DNA of 64,000 bases from Sphingobacterium zeae (GCF_030818895.1 NZ_JAUTBA010000001.1:558001-622000), one strand, 5' to 3'. Shown: positions 45,494-55,763, counted from the stretch's first letter. The notes: generated by a model from the sequence alone, not told the origin. A program made the numbers and translations.

Positions 45494-45943
45494 CTATTTG
45501 ATTGTCACAGCAAAAGCATATTCATCTGGAGGAAGACATTGTGAAGCATCACATGCTTGCCACTCGACTGTACCTTTAACTGTTGCAGTACCTTTGTTTA
45601 ACGTTACTTTTTGTTGAAATATCACTTCATTTGTAAAGTAACCTACATCCATTTTAAATACGTCTTCATGTTTCACTTTTGGTTTTGGCTCAGCAGTTTT
45701 ACCAACTAAGGTATAATCAGCCGCTTTAGCAAAAGTGAAAGAAGTTGGGATTGGTCCACCATCCTTTATATTTTGTGAATAAATGTGCCATCCATTTTGG
45801 ATGGTAGCTTTTACATATACGACAGCTTCTTTGTTATTTAACTTTTTGCTGGCCACTGTCCATTTTACTGGTTTGTGAATTTGAGCGAATGCTCCTGTAA
45901 CTGCAAAAATCACTGCAGTCATTAACAGTATTAATTTTTTCAT
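45494..45943 (-). CDS. Stand-alone DsbD N-terminal (alpha) domain protein
   Basis: Periplasmic protein that receives electrons from the DsbD membrane domain. The 149-residue product has a signal peptide (MKKLILLMTAVIFAVTGAFAQ) and an immunoglobulin-like DsbD-alpha domain with NGWHIYSQNIKDGGPIPTSFTF and the redox pair in VEWQACDASQCLPPDEYAF (both cysteines present). In E. coli this domain is fused to DsbD; here it is a separate gene just upstream of the membrane part, with a weak terminator between them. Confidence 0.92.
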   Translation of the reverse strand: MKKLILLMTAVIFAVTGAFAQIHKPVKWTVASKKLNNKEAVVYVKATIQNGWHIYSQNIKDGGPIPTSFTFAKAADYTLVGKTAEPKPKVKHEDVFKMDVGYFTNEVIFQQKVTLNKGTATVKGTVEWQACDASQCLPPDEYAFAVTIK

Positions 45944-46100
45944 CAGACTTTAATTTGTTCTTTCTTTTTCCGCTACAATTATTGCAGTGTGTTATTTTTA
46001 TTAGATACGCTGGGTGAATAAAGGTTTAATCACGCTTTTGACAAAGTTAGAACAAAGCTTTGATATTTCTAAAAATGGGTTATGCCTTTTTTTGTAAAGA

Positions 46101-46871
46101 TTAAGAGATAAGATGCGTAATCTCTTTGATATCAAATTCTTGTAATCGGTTATCTAATAAAATCTTTAGTTTACCTTCGGCAGATACCTGCTGAATAATG
46201 CCCTTTTGCTCGCTTCCAGCGATTAAAAATGGTTTTTCTTCGCCTTTCCAGAATAATAATTCGTTGTATTTGTTTAGCTGATGGTGGGATCCTTTGTGAA
46301 AGAGATTCAAATATTCCAGTTGTATCATTAGATACAGCTCACGCGCTAAATCCTTTATGTCGTAATCGGTTCGATCGGTTAGGCATGCTAAAGAGGTTAT
46401 TGTTGATGTTGTGTCAAAATTAGTTTGATTGATATTTATACCGATTCCTATGATGGCGCTATTGATATTATGGCCTTTTAATGTATTTTCTATTAAAATA
46501 CCGGCTATTTTCTTTGAATTGACGTAAATATCATTGGGCCATTTTACGGCGACAGGCTGCTCAACTTTGGTTTTCAACCAGTTGGCGGTGGCAATGGCGA
46601 TAGTAGCCGAAAGTGAGAATTGTTGGGCTATTGGTAAGAAATAGGGCCTTAAAAGGATAGATGTCGTGAGATTTTTCTTTGGTTCACTGATCCATAAGCT
46701 TCCTCGCTGGCCTTTACCTTGAAACTGTTCTTCTGCTAAAATGGCAGTCCCTTCCGCTAGTGGCTTGAATTTTGACAATAATTCCCTGAGATAATCGTTT
46801 GTAGAGGCGACTTTGTCAAGATATATTGTATTTTGGCCGATGATAAGTCCCGAAATATTGTTATTTTGCAA
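46101..46871 (-). CDS. birA: Biotin--[acetyl-CoA-carboxylase] ligase
   Basis: Attaches biotin to carboxylase carrier proteins. The 256-residue protein shows ILAEEQFQGKGQRGSLWISEP (the biotinyl-AMP loop), LTTSILLRPYFLPI, VAVKWPNDIYVNSKKIAGILIEN and IIGIGININQT. It lacks the N-terminal helix-turn-helix of the E. coli repressor form, so it acts only as an enzyme. It is divergent from rsfS across a 47-bp gap. Confidence 0.95.
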   Translation of the reverse strand: MQNNNISGLIIGQNTIYLDKVASTNDYLRELLSKFKPLAEGTAILAEEQFQGKGQRGSLWISEPKKNLTTSILLRPYFLPIAQQFSLSATIAIATANWLKTKVEQPVAVKWPNDIYVNSKKIAGILIENTLKGHNINSAIIGIGININQTNFDTTSTITSLACLTDRTDYDIKDLARELYLMIQLEYLNLFHKGSHHQLNKYNELLFWKGEEKPFLIAGSEQKGIIQQVSAEGKLKILLDNRLQEFDIKEITHLIS

Positions 46872-46918
46872 ACTGAAAGTATTAAATAAATATTAAGTCA
46901 AAACTATCATATTTTTTA

Positions 46919-47293
46919 ATGAGTAAAAATAAAAGTACAGAATTGTCCCAACGTCTATCAGAAATTATCGTTTACGGTATGCAAGAAAAGAAAGCAAACG
47001 AGATCGTTCGTTTGGATTTAAGAGATCTTCACAGTTCTGTTTCTGATTATTTTGTTATTTGTCATGCTGATTCCAACATTCAGGTCAATGCGATAGCAAA
47101 AAGTGTCGAAGACGAAGTTTACAAGACATTTGGTCAAGAACCCCAATATAAAGAAGGACAATCCAATGGTGAGTGGTTGATTTTGGATTTTGTGGATGTG
47201 GTTGTACATATCTTTAAGACCGAAAAAAGGGCGCATTATGGTATCGAAGAATTATGGGGAGATGCAGAGATTCAGCATTTCCAAAGCGCTTAA
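46919..47293 (+). CDS. rsfS: Ribosomal silencing factor RsfS
   Basis: Binds ribosomal protein L14 and blocks subunit joining when nutrients are scarce. The 124-residue protein shows the DUF143 core: [37 protein letters not shown], and [32 protein letters not shown]. It lies 44 bp upstream of ftsH, a pairing often seen in Bacteroidota, and the two are probably co-transcribed. Confidence 0.96.
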   Translation: MSKNKSTELSQRLSEIIVYGMQEKKANEIVRLDLRDLHSSVSDYFVICHADSNIQVNAIAKSVEDEVYKTFGQEPQYKEGQSNGEWLILDFVDVVVHIFKTEKRAHYGIEELWGDAEIQHFQSA

Positions 47294-47337
47294 TTGTCTT
47301 CAATAAAAATTTATCAAGAAAATATAATTACGATATA

Positions 47338-49419
47338 ATGAAAAAAATCCCGAGTAGTAAGGTAAGCCCGAAACCGCCGAAATTTAATTTTGTGTGGCTT
47401 ATGATTGCCATGTTTTTAGGTTTTTTTGCCTTACAGTACGTTTTTGGAGAAAACCCAGCTAAGGAAGTTAGCTATAGCGATTTTGAGACACGCATGTTGA
47501 ACACAGGCTCTGTAGAGCGCCTTGTCGCTTATAAGAAAAATGATCTTGTAGAGGTTGAGGTGTATCTGAAGAAGGGCTGGAAAGATAATCCTAGTTTTAA
47601 GGATGCTGTAAAGACCTCCGATCCTTTACCAAGTTTGTCTGGACAAGAGGACAAAGGACCACAATATATTTTTAAAGATGCTTCTCCCGATGTTTTGGAG
47701 AAAAAGTTAGCTGCTTCTCAAGCTGAGTTAGCGCCTGGTACACCGAAGGTACAATTAACGTATGATGATCGTTCTAATCCATGGGCGAGCTGGTTTATTA
47801 CCTTTATGTTGCCATTATTGGTGTTGGCTGCAATCTGGATTTTCTTGATGCGCCGTATGGGCGGCGGTGCCGGCGGTGGTGGCGGTGCTATCTTCAATAT
47901 CGGTAAGTCGAAAGCTCAATTATTTGATAAAGAAGCTCAGATTAATATCACATTTAACGACGTGGCGGGGCTTGAAGAGGCGAAGCAGGAAGTGATGGAA
48001 ATTGTCGATTTCTTGAAAAATCCGCGTAAGTATACAAATCTTGGAGGTAAAATTCCAAAGGGAGCATTGCTTGTAGGGCCTCCAGGAACAGGTAAGACAT
48101 TGTTAGCAAAAGCTGTCGCTGGTGAGGCTCAAGTGCCATTCTTTTCACTATCGGGATCCGATTTTGTGGAAATGTTTGTGGGTGTAGGTGCATCTCGTGT
48201 TCGTGATTTGTTTAAACAAGCTAAAGAGAAAGCGCCTTGTATCATTTTCATTGATGAGATTGACGCAATTGGCCGTGCGCGGGGCAAGAATTCAATGATG
48301 GGTGGAAATGACGAGCGTGAAAATACGTTGAATCAATTGTTGGTAGAGATGGATGGTTTTGGCACGGATTCGGGTGTTATTATTTTAGCAGCTACTAACC
48401 GTATCGACGTATTGGATACGGCATTGCTGCGTCCGGGACGTTTCGACCGTCAAATTTCTATTGATAAACCAGATTTGATCGGCCGTGAGCAAATTTTTAA
48501 AGTGCATCTTAAACCACTGAAATTGTCGGCTGAGGTTGATGCAAAAAAATTATCTGCACAGACTCCTGGTTTTGCAGGAGCAGAAATTGCCAATGTATGT
48601 AATGAGGCCGCACTTATTGCTGCCCGCAAAAATAAACCAGAAATTGATATGCAAGATTTTCAGGATGCAGTCGATCGCGTGATCGGTGGTCTTGAGAAAA
48701 AGAATAAAATTATCTCTCCGGAAGAGAAACGTATTGTTGCTTATCATGAAGCTGGGCATGCTATTGCTGGCTGGTTTTTGGAACATGCAGATCCATTGGT
48801 TAAAGTATCTATTGTGCCGCGCGGTGTGGCTGCTTTGGGATACGCGCAGTATCTTCCCCGAGAGCAGTTTTTATATACGACAGAGCAGCTTATCGATAGC
48901 TTATGTATGACCATGGGAGGGCGTGTAGCTGAAGATATTACTTTTGGAAGAATTTCAACTGGTGCTCAAAACGACTTGGAGCGTATTACGCAGCTTTCGT
49001 ATGCAATGATCGCGATATACGGTATGAATGACAAAGTGGGAAATGTTTCTTTCAGAGACAGCTCGGAGGCATCGTTCCAGAAGCCATATTCTGACAAAAC
49101 GGCAGAGTTGATTGATGCAGAGGTCCGTAACTTGATCAGTGATGTTTATGCACGTACTAAACAGTTATTGCTGGATAAACGTGAAGGACTGATCAAAATA
49201 GCGGAGAAGCTATTGGAAAAGGAAATCCTCTTTCAATCGGATTTGGAAGAGATACTGGGGAAGCGTCCATTTGAAACCAAGACTACTTACGAGGAGTTTG
49301 TGAATGGTGCAGATGGTGGTGGTGTACCACAAACTGATTTACCCTTAGATATTCATCCGGATGAAGCGCGATCCAGCGATGGTCCGATTTCAGACAATCC
49401 GTTCAATAATTTGAATTAA
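47338..49419 (+). CDS. ftsH: ATP-dependent zinc metalloprotease FtsH
   Basis: Membrane-bound AAA+ protease that degrades misfolded and regulatory membrane proteins. ATG at 47338 ([18 protein letters not shown]) is chosen; an earlier in-frame ATG at 47254 overlaps rsfS. The 693 residues comprise two membrane helices (about 20-40 and 145-168), a Gly-rich linker, and the AAA domain with [33 protein letters not shown] and the second-region motif [20 protein letters not shown]. The protease domain follows with zinc motif HEAGHAI. Length and domain order are normal. Confidence 0.98.
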   Translation: MKKIPSSKVSPKPPKFNFVWLMIAMFLGFFALQYVFGENPAKEVSYSDFETRMLNTGSVERLVAYKKNDLVEVEVYLKKGWKDNPSFKDAVKTSDPLPSLSGQEDKGPQYIFKDASPDVLEKKLAASQAELAPGTPKVQLTYDDRSNPWASWFITFMLPLLVLAAIWIFLMRRMGGGAGGGGGAIFNIGKSKAQLFDKEAQINITFNDVAGLEEAKQEVMEIVDFLKNPRKYTNLGGKIPKGALLVGPPGTGKTLLAKAVAGEAQVPFFSLSGSDFVEMFVGVGASRVRDLFKQAKEKAPCIIFIDEIDAIGRARGKNSMMGGNDERENTLNQLLVEMDGFGTDSGVIILAATNRIDVLDTALLRPGRFDRQISIDKPDLIGREQIFKVHLKPLKLSAEVDAKKLSAQTPGFAGAEIANVCNEAALIAARKNKPEIDMQDFQDAVDRVIGGLEKKNKIISPEEKRIVAYHEAGHAIAGWFLEHADPLVKVSIVPRGVAALGYAQYLPREQFLYTTEQLIDSLCMTMGGRVAEDITFGRISTGAQNDLERITQLSYAMIAIYGMNDKVGNVSFRDSSEASFQKPYSDKTAELIDAEVRNLISDVYARTKQLLLDKREGLIKIAEKLLEKEILFQSDLEEILGKRPFETKTTYEEFVNGADGGGVPQTDLPLDIHPDEARSSDGPISDNPFNNLN

Positions 49420-49429
49420 TTTGAATGTT

Positions 49430-49460
49430 GCAGCGCTAGAATTATCTAGCGCTGCATTTA
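49430..49460 (+). terminator. ftsH terminator hairpin
   Basis: GCAGCGCTAGA (49430-49440) and TCTAGCGCTGC (49445-49455) form an 11-bp perfect stem with a 4-nt loop; the tail is A/T-rich rather than a pure T run. Confidence 0.75.
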
Positions 49461-49468
49461 TATATTTG
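49461..49468 (+). promoter_or_regulatory. -7 element of the LUD gene
   Basis: TATATTTG fits TAnnTTTG and ends only 4 bases before the ATG at 49473. If used, transcription would begin at or next to the start codon, giving a leaderless mRNA. Confidence 0.5.
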
Positions 49469-49472
49469 CGCC

Positions 49473-50120
49473 ATGAACGTGAAGAACGCAACTGCGAAGG
49501 AGGTAATGTTAAAACGGGTACGTCAGGCATTACTACAAAAAAATGATAATCCCCATCCGAATTTTAAGGAAACTGCTCTTTACCATGATGAAGATGAGTT
49601 AGTGGATCTTGTTTTTGTGCGTGAATTGACCGCTGCGGGAGGCAAATTTCTATATTGTGATGGCGAGATTGGTCTGATTGAAAATTTGATTTCATTGACC
49701 GAAGTAAATAGCATAAAAAATATCTATGCTTGGGAACAAGGTATTCAAAATTTACTCAGTCCCTACGGTTTTCCCTTTTTGAAAACAGAGAAGGATTTTG
49801 AATTGGCAAATGCAAGTATCACCTCCTGTGAGGCTTTAATAGCTCGTAATGGAAGTGTTATGGTGAGTAATGCAAATGCTTCCGGACGGCGGTTGAGTAT
49901 ATATCCCCCCATTCATATTGTTGTTGCCAAGGCTTCGCAATTGGTCTGGGATTTGAAAGATGCTTTAGCTTATATGCAGAAGCGTTACGGTCAGGAGATT
50001 CCGACGATGATTTCTACCATTACAGGTCCGTCCAGAACGGCTGATATTGAGAAGAGGTTGGTTTTGGGAGCACATGGGCCAAAAGAACTTTATGTTTTAC
50101 TTTTAGAGGATCGATTCTAG
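49473..50120 (+). CDS. LUD-domain protein (LutC/YkgG-like)
   Basis: Member of the LUD family, whose known members (LutC, YkgG) take part in lactate utilisation; a stand-alone copy like this has no assigned role. The 215-residue protein begins MNVKNATAKEVMLKRVRQALLQK and has the conserved block AYEWEQG-type region (IYAWEQGIQNLL), ASITSCEALIARNGSVMVSNANASGRRLSIYPP and STITGPSRTADIEKRLVLGAHGPKELYVLLL, which is the family signature. No lutA or lutB lies nearby. An internal ATG at 49506 is an alternative start. Confidence 0.9.
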   Translation: MNVKNATAKEVMLKRVRQALLQKNDNPHPNFKETALYHDEDELVDLVFVRELTAAGGKFLYCDGEIGLIENLISLTEVNSIKNIYAWEQGIQNLLSPYGFPFLKTEKDFELANASITSCEALIARNGSVMVSNANASGRRLSIYPPIHIVVAKASQLVWDLKDALAYMQKRYGQEIPTMISTITGPSRTADIEKRLVLGAHGPKELYVLLLEDRF

Positions 50121-50128
50121 AAATTATT

Positions 50129-50752
50129 ATGCTATTAACTTATTTAACAGAAACGCCTGTTGCGAGTATTATCTTCTTTTTTACGATTGCCATTAGCGTC
50201 TATACTTTTTCACACGAACAACTTTTCGGCAAATTGATGTTGCATCCCTACAGTATTGCACGCAACCGCAATGTCTTTACGATCCTGACAAGTGGTTTTG
50301 TGCACAAGGATTGGGGACATCTGCTGTTTAATATACTTACCTTTTACTATTTTGGGTTTGGTTTAGAACGTATACTTGCTGCTGCAAGTCCCTATGGCCA
50401 TATCTTATTTGCTGTTATTTATGTAGGCAGCTTGATACTGAGCGATATTCCAACCATCGTACAGCATAAAAATAATCCAGGTTACTATAGTTTGGGTGCT
50501 TCAGGTGCCATCTGTGCGGTGCTGTTTAGTTATATTCTTTTCGACCCTAAAGTGACCATTGGAGTAATGATGATTATTCCCATGCCAGCTTACTTATTTG
50601 CATTTCTGTTTTTAGGTTATTGTGTATGGGCATCCAAAAAGGGGCAGGACGGCATTAATCACGATGCCCATTTTTTTGGTGCGCTGTCTGGACTAATCCT
50701 GACGATCATCTGTTTTCCTTGGGTTATCAAACATTGTCTCGCACAGTTCTAA
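50129..50752 (+). CDS. Rhomboid-family intramembrane serine protease
   Basis: Predicted membrane protease of 207 residues with about six membrane helices. The catalytic dyad is visible: Ser in [16 protein letters not shown] (about residue 130) and His in [14 protein letters not shown] (about 178-190). The conserved loop region [21 protein letters not shown], with the HxxxN pattern of the rhomboid second helix, is also present. It starts 8 bp after the LUD gene and is probably co-transcribed; it converges with the ComM-type gene, overlapping its end by 4 bp. Confidence 0.92.
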   Translation: MLLTYLTETPVASIIFFFTIAISVYTFSHEQLFGKLMLHPYSIARNRNVFTILTSGFVHKDWGHLLFNILTFYYFGFGLERILAAASPYGHILFAVIYVGSLILSDIPTIVQHKNNPGYYSLGASGAICAVLFSYILFDPKVTIGVMMIIPMPAYLFAFLFLGYCVWASKKGQDGINHDAHFFGALSGLILTIICFPWVIKHCLAQF

Positions 50753-52302
50753 AATTTTCCGTTCCATGTTTCCCGATCTAAATTTCTGTATTGGATTGCT
50801 TCAGCGATATGGTGGTTATCAATTGTAGGGCTATTTTCCATATCAGCGATTGTGCGGGCAACCTTTAGTATTCTATCGTATGCTCTTGCGGATAGGCTGA
50901 GACGCTCGATTGCAGTTTTGAGCAATTTCCTTCCGGCTTCGTCAATCTGGCATATTTCTCGCGTTAATCGGGTACTCATTTGTGCATTACAATGTACGTC
51001 TGGGAAGGATTTAAAACGTTCTTTCTGGATTTCGCGTGTCTGAATGACCCGACGGCGTACCGTGCGGCTATCATCTATAGAACGTGTTGTACTCAATTCA
51101 TCAAATAGCACGGGGGTGACTTCGATGTGGAGGTCTATACGGTCTAAAAGTGGTCCTGATATTTTGCTTAGATAGCGCTGGACGGTGTTAGTGCCGCAGA
51201 TGCATTCTTTCTCGGGGTGATTGAAATAACCACAGGGGCAGGGATTCATGGCAGCAATGAGCATAAAACTTGCGGGGTACTCGACGGTAAGTTTAGCTCT
51301 TGATATCGTAATTTGACGCGATTCAAGTGGCTGACGCATGACTTCGAGGACGCTCCGTTTGAATTCTGGCAATTCGTCAAGGAATAATACGCCATGGTGG
51401 GATAAAGAAATTTCTCCCGGCAATGGATTTGAGCCGCCCCCTACCATGGCCACATCGGATATTGTATGATGTGGAGAACGAAAGGGCCGCGCAGTGACGA
51501 GGGAGTCTTTCGCCTTTAGATTTCCAGACACAGAGTGTATTTTGGTCGTTTCCAGCGATTCGGTCATATTGAGCGGGGGAAGGATCGTTGGTAGTCTTTT
51601 TGCCAACATGGTTTTTCCTGCTCCTGGTGGACCTATTAAAATAAGGTTATGTCCACCAGATGCTGCGATTTCCAGCGCTCGTTTGATATTCTCCTGTCCT
51701 TGTACATCAGAGAAATCGACGTCATAAATGGCCGTATCATCCTGAAAAAATGTTTGTATGTTAACTTTTGTAGGCTCGATTGTTACAGTATGATTGAGAA
51801 ATTCCACTACTTGGGTCAGATTTTCTACACCAATAACATCGATTTCAGTGACGATAGCTGCCTCTTTTGCATTGGCTTTAGGTAATATTATTCCTTTAAA
51901 CCCTTCTTTGCGCGCCTGTAATGCAATTGGTAGAACACCACGTATGGGCTTAATACTTCCGTCTAATGATAGCTCGCCTAAAATAAGATAGTCTTCCAGA
52001 CGGATATTTGTGATTTGGCCGGAAGATGCTAATATGCCTATTGCAATTGATAGGTCGTAACTTGAACCTTCTTTACGAATATCTGCGGGTGCCAAGTTGA
52101 CAACGATCTTTTGGCGTGGCATGTGAAGTTGACAGGAATTAATGGCACTTTCGATACGTCTTAAGCTTTCTTTAACGGCATTGTCAGGCAGGCCAACGAT
52201 ATAATAATGGAGGCCAGTAGATACGATTACCTCGACGGTAATAGTGCAGGCATTTATCCCATAGACGGCGCTGCAATAGGTTTTATTTAGCATAATTTTC
52301 AT
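50749..52302 (-). CDS. YifB/ComM-family Mg chelatase-like AAA ATPase
   Basis: AAA+ helicase-like ATPase; ComM helps branch migration during natural transformation. The ATG at 52302 ([25 protein letters not shown]) or 52293 (MLNKTYC...) fits the family; an upstream start at 52377 adds unrelated residues. The 517-residue protein has the N-terminal ChlI/Lon-like domain ([39 protein letters not shown]), Walker [57 protein letters not shown], and the Cys cluster [18 protein letters not shown]. It is complete. Confidence 0.95.
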   Translation of the reverse strand: MKIMLNKTYCSAVYGINACTITVEVIVSTGLHYYIVGLPDNAVKESLRRIESAINSCQLHMPRQKIVVNLAPADIRKEGSSYDLSIAIGILASSGQITNIRLEDYLILGELSLDGSIKPIRGVLPIALQARKEGFKGIILPKANAKEAAIVTEIDVIGVENLTQVVEFLNHTVTIEPTKVNIQTFFQDDTAIYDVDFSDVQGQENIKRALEIAASGGHNLILIGPPGAGKTMLAKRLPTILPPLNMTESLETTKIHSVSGNLKAKDSLVTARPFRSPHHTISDVAMVGGGSNPLPGEISLSHHGVLFLDELPEFKRSVLEVMRQPLESRQITISRAKLTVEYPASFMLIAAMNPCPCGYFNHPEKECICGTNTVQRYLSKISGPLLDRIDLHIEVTPVLFDELSTTRSIDDSRTVRRRVIQTREIQKERFKSFPDVHCNAQMSTRLTREICQIDEAGRKLLKTAIERLSLSARAYDRILKVARTIADMENSPTIDNHHIAEAIQYRNLDRETWNGKF

Positions 52303-52528
52303 AATCGACTGATTTAAAGATACTAAAAAATTGAGTAAGTTAATAATTGTCGGGTGAAATATTGATGGAGGATCCAAGATTACCGAAAAAAATGATTATA
52401 TTGTTAATATAGTTCCTTATTAATAACGGATAAAAAGCATTGTTTGGCAAACGATTTGCTTTGTTAATTGTATTATTAACGAGGACTAGATTCTTCGTAA
52501 TAGATTTAGAACTTTAAAAGAAAAAGAA

Positions 52529-52798
52529 ATGAATGACACAAGTAAAGTAGCTTTGGCGTTATTAGCCGGTCTTGCCGCGGGTGCAGCTTTGGGAGTTTTA
52601 TTTGCTCCAGACAAAGGGTCGGATACAAGAGATAAAATTAATGATTCATTAAGCGATTTGAGTGATGCTATTCGGGAAAGAGCAGAGGAGCAATTTGATC
52701 AGTTGAATGATTTCAAAGAGAAGATTGTTTCTACGTTAAAAGGGAAGTTAAATCAGGCAGAAGAAGTGCTGGATGATGATATCATCGAACATGCATAG
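52529..52798 (+). CDS. YtxH-domain protein
   Basis: Small envelope or stress-related protein of 89 residues. A single membrane helix (KVALALLAGLAAGAALGVLFAPDKG, about 6-30) ends with the YtxH signature LFAPDKGSDTRDKI. A charged coiled-coil-like helix follows (about 35-89, ERAEEQFDQLNDFKEKI). It is the first of three genes on this strand encoding small membrane-associated proteins, and a hairpin follows it. Confidence 0.9.
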   Translation: MNDTSKVALALLAGLAAGAALGVLFAPDKGSDTRDKINDSLSDLSDAIRERAEEQFDQLNDFKEKIVSTLKGKLNQAEEVLDDDIIEHA

Positions 52799-52846
52799 TT
52801 CGCAGATTATTCAAAAGAATAATTGGTGTAGAGTACATATTATCAG

Positions 52847-52872
52847 GCTATTTCGCGAGATAGCTGTTTTTA
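52847..52872 (+). terminator. Possible terminator after the YtxH gene
   Basis: GCTAT (52847-52851) pairs with ATAGC (52860-52864) around TTCGCGAG, followed by a T run. The stem is short, so it may be an attenuator. Confidence 0.45.
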
Positions 52873-52985
52873 CGATAGCTGCGCGCTCTTCATGGGTATA
52901 GAGTAGTGCTGTGTTGCGGTTATAAGATACAGCGTTTTCGTTTTTTTAGTTATGGGCTGAAATAGCCTGAATAAATTTTAGATGC

Positions 52986-53405
52986 ATGGAAGAAGAAAAA
53001 TTTTCACTAAGTGGTACGTTTCAAAAGACCAAGGAGTATATTGACTCCCAATTTAAACTTGTTAAATTAAAAACAATTGAACGATCATCTCGTTTAATTG
53101 CAAGCTTAGTGGTAGATGCAACTAAGCTTATTTTTACTTTATTTGTTCTGTTTTTCTTATGCTTAGCACTAGGTTTTTGGCTCGGAGAGTTATTGGGTAG
53201 TTATTCATTAGGTTTTTTGGCAACAGCAGGTATCTTCTTAGTGATCATTATCCTAATCCGCGTTTTTGAGCCTATGCTGGAATCAAAATTTATGGATCTC
53301 TCCATTCGACGTTTTTTGGCTAAATGGAACGATGAAATTGAGGAAGAAGAGGAAGAACTGCATAAAGAAAAACTTGATAGAGAAAGGGCTACAAATGAAC
53401 AATAA
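52986..53405 (+). CDS. Holin-like DUF1469-type membrane protein
   Basis: Membrane protein of the putative holin/DUF1469 type (not a phage gene here, as no phage genes are near). The 139 residues have an N-terminal amphipathic region (about 8-45), two membrane helices (LIFTLFVLFFLCLALGFWLG, about 56-75, and LGFLATAGIFLVIIILIRVF, about 82-101) and a strongly acidic coiled tail (EEEEEELHKEKLDRE). It overlaps the next gene by 11 bases. The YtxH-holin-like pairing suggests a role at the inner membrane under envelope stress, which is inference. Confidence 0.85.
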   Translation: MEEEKFSLSGTFQKTKEYIDSQFKLVKLKTIERSSRLIASLVVDATKLIFTLFVLFFLCLALGFWLGELLGSYSLGFLATAGIFLVIIILIRVFEPMLESKFMDLSIRRFLAKWNDEIEEEEEELHKEKLDRERATNEQ

Positions 53406-53898
53406 ACAGACCAAAATACGTAATTTACAGGAACTTAAAGCTGAAATATTGCGCTTAAAGACGTTAAAGAATGAGCAGGAGCTATATCTAAAGGCTCAAT
53501 TTACATTGCTTAACAATAAAATAGAGGCCCCCATCCGTTTTTTTAATTCCTTAAAAAATAATATCCCGGGTGCGAATATTATACAGCAGATGTTTGCCAA
53601 AAGTAATAATCCAGATTCTGATTGGTTAACGAAGATCTTACGTATTGGGGTTCCCTTTGTAATGAACAGATTGTTTCTAAAAAATACAGGTGTTTTTAAA
53701 AAAGCAATCATGTTGTTGTTATCGGAACGTGCAGTAGGCCAGATCAATCAAGATAAGATTAGTGGTCTTATTGGAAAGTTTACGAGTTTTATTCGACCTA
53801 AGAAGAAGAAGAAAAATAAATTTGCTCAAACGGAAAGTGCTTCTATAAAGGACGAAGTAAATGAGTACGGAATCCCTTCTTATAGCGAAACATATTAA
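53395..53898 (+). CDS. Conserved-looking protein of unknown function
   Basis: I do not recognise this family. ATG at 53395 (MNNKQTKIRNLQELKAEILRL) overlaps the preceding gene by 11 nt, which suggests translational coupling; an upstream in-frame start at 53266 lies inside that gene. The 167-residue product has an N-terminal coiled-coil (about 5-45), a middle part with hydrophobic helices (LTKILRIGVPFVMNRLFLKN), and a basic segment RPKKKKKNKF near the C-terminus. It closes the three-gene cluster and shares its probable membrane context. Confidence 0.75.
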   Translation: MNNKQTKIRNLQELKAEILRLKTLKNEQELYLKAQFTLLNNKIEAPIRFFNSLKNNIPGANIIQQMFAKSNNPDSDWLTKILRIGVPFVMNRLFLKNTGVFKKAIMLLLSERAVGQINQDKISGLIGKFTSFIRPKKKKKNKFAQTESASIKDEVNEYGIPSYSETY

Positions 53899-53914
53899 TT
53901 TGATATTGATTTCC

Positions 53915-54850
53915 CTATTTGGTTGCTTCTTTTTTCAAAAAGTCAGTATAAGCGAGTTGAATGCCCTCCCGAAGGTCGACTTTGTGCTTCCATCCGAGTG
54001 CATGTATCTTTGATACATCCATGAGTTTACGTGGTGTGCCATCCGGTTTGGAACTGTCGAAAGCGATATTACCTGTGTAACCAATTACATCTTTAATCAA
54101 CTCTGCGAGATCTTTGATGCTTAGATCTTCACCTATACCGATATTGACAAATTGCTTGTCGTTATAATGATTCATTAAAAAAATACAGGCATCTGCCAAG
54201 TCATCGGAAAATAGAAATTCCCGTAACGGGCTTCCTGTTCCCCATATAATAACTTCAGCGATCTGATTGATCTTAGCTTCATGGAATCTTCTAATCAACG
54301 CCGGTAATACATGTGAGTTTTGCGGATGGTAATTGTCGTTAATTCCGTAAAGATTTGTTGGCATTACGGATATATAATTGCAGCCATATTGATCCCGGAA
54401 GGCTTCTGTCATTTTTATACCGGCAATTTTGGCGATTGCGTAAGGCTCATTCGTCGGCTCTAGGGTGCCTGTTAACAACATGTCTTCTTTTAAAGGCTGG
54501 GGGGCCATCTTTGGATAGATACAGCTGGATCCTAAGAACATTAACTTTTTAACCTTATTATCGTAGGAAGATTTGATGACGTTATTCTGTATAGCCATAT
54601 TCTCGTAGATAAAATCTGCGCGATAGGTATTGTTCGCCATAATCCCACCAACCTTAGCGGCAGCGAGAAAAACATAATCAGGTTTTTCTTCGTTGAAAAA
54701 TTCAGCTACTGCTTGTTGATTGCGCAGATCTAATTGTTGAGATGTCCTGGTCACGATGTTGCTGTATCCAAGTTCTATTAATTTGCGATGTATTGCTGAT
54801 CCGACCATTCCTCGATGGCCTGCTATGTAAATTTTAGCGCCTTTTTCCAC
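53915..54850 (-). CDS. fcl: GDP-L-fucose synthase
   Basis: Epimerises and reduces GDP-4-keto-6-deoxy-mannose to GDP-L-fucose for surface glycans. The 311-residue short-chain dehydrogenase has the NADP loop [16 protein letters not shown] near the N-terminus, the catalytic Ser region [19 protein letters not shown], and the Tyr-Lys pair in [36 protein letters not shown] then follows. GMD, the preceding enzyme, is not next to it. It has its own promoter (copy C of the 32-bp element). Confidence 0.96.
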   Translation of the reverse strand: MEKGAKIYIAGHRGMVGSAIHRKLIELGYSNIVTRTSQQLDLRNQQAVAEFFNEEKPDYVFLAAAKVGGIMANNTYRADFIYENMAIQNNVIKSSYDNKVKKLMFLGSSCIYPKMAPQPLKEDMLLTGTLEPTNEPYAIAKIAGIKMTEAFRDQYGCNYISVMPTNLYGINDNYHPQNSHVLPALIRRFHEAKINQIAEVIIWGTGSPLREFLFSDDLADACIFLMNHYNDKQFVNIGIGEDLSIKDLAELIKDVIGYTGNIAFDSSKPDGTPRKLMDVSKIHALGWKHKVDLREGIQLAYTDFLKKEATK

Positions 54851-54867
54851 GATAAGTTATTGAGTTC

Positions 54868-54901
54868 TGCAAACTTAGATAAATTGCTTTTTATATGCAA
54901 T
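54868..54901 (-). promoter_or_regulatory. fcl promoter, copy C of the shared 32-bp element
   Basis: On the minus strand TTG (54900-54898), 20 bases, TAAGTTTG (54877-54870), with the fcl ATG 20 bases after the last G. It differs from copy A at one of 32 positions. Confidence 0.85.
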
Positions 54902-55053
54902 ATAAATCGCCCGTATGAAAGTGATTTATTGATTGCTCTTTCTTTAGTCTATTGGCTTCATGATTTTTGGCCAATCAATGGTATGTTTCCTAGGATAAGA
55001 TTTATTTTTTTAAGCGGGAATATAAGGTTATTTTTGCGGGATATTTATTGAAA

Positions 55054-55710
55054 ATGGGAAAGGACAAACTACGTAAATTTGCTGAAGTTGCTACTTTTGA
55101 AAATGTAATCCAACTTGACGCAGGCAAAGAATATAAAGGGAAATGGGCAGAGAAACAATTTGGAAATAATAATCCAGTTGTTTTGGAACTTGCTTGTGGC
55201 AAAGGAGAATATACTGTTAATCTTGCGCGACTGTTTCCGGAGAAAAATTTCATTGGTATTGATTTTAAGGGTAATCGTATTTGGCGTGGTGCTAAAACAG
55301 CTTTGGAGGATGGCATTCGGAATGTTGCTTTTCTTCGGATACAGATTGAAACAATCCTTGAATATTTTGCCGAAAATGAAGTTGATGAAATTTGGATTAC
55401 CTTTCCGGATCCTCAGCCTCAGGATAGCAGAGAGAAAAAGCGGCTGACAGGCCCAAAGTTTTTGGAGCGTTATAAATTCATTATGAAACCTGATGGGATG
55501 ATGAATCTGAAGACAGACAACGACGGCTTTTATGCGTATACGCTGGAGCAGATCGATTTACAGAAGCTAAAAAAATATAAAGAGACTACCGATCTTTACC
55601 ATTCGGATTTAGTGGATAATGTTTTATCAATCAAAACTTACTATGAAAAAAAGTATTTAGCTGATGATAAGAATATAAATTATGTGAAATGGAGTTTCGA
55701 AAAAAGCTAA
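55054..55710 (+). CDS. trmB: tRNA (guanine-N7-)-methyltransferase
   Basis: Methylates G46 in the tRNA variable loop with S-adenosylmethionine. ATG at 55054 (MGKDKLRKFAEV) is preferred over a TTG two codons upstream. The 218-residue protein has the AdoMet site VLELACGKGEYTVNLA, the conserved NFIGIDFKGNRIWRGAK, and the signature EIWITFPDPQPQ with the TrmB-specific motif. A TATTTTTG box at 55029-55036 may be its -7 element. It is followed by two hairpin terminators. Confidence 0.96.
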   Translation: MGKDKLRKFAEVATFENVIQLDAGKEYKGKWAEKQFGNNNPVVLELACGKGEYTVNLARLFPEKNFIGIDFKGNRIWRGAKTALEDGIRNVAFLRIQIETILEYFAENEVDEIWITFPDPQPQDSREKKRLTGPKFLERYKFIMKPDGMMNLKTDNDGFYAYTLEQIDLQKLKKYKETTDLYHSDLVDNVLSIKTYYEKKYLADDKNINYVKWSFEKS

Positions 55711-55735
55711 TGAACGAATTTATTACAAAATAGAA

Positions 55736-55763
55736 AGTCCAAACGAAAGTTTGGGCTTTTTTT
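55736..55763 (+). terminator. trmB terminator
   Basis: AGTCCAAAC pairs with GTTTGGGCT (one G-T pair) around GAAA, followed by T7. Confidence 0.9.

Noticed and set aside
52986..53405. Holin-like gene as a sign of a prophage
   Set aside because: No phage structural, integrase or lysis genes are near, and the gene sits with a YtxH gene in a chromosomal setting.
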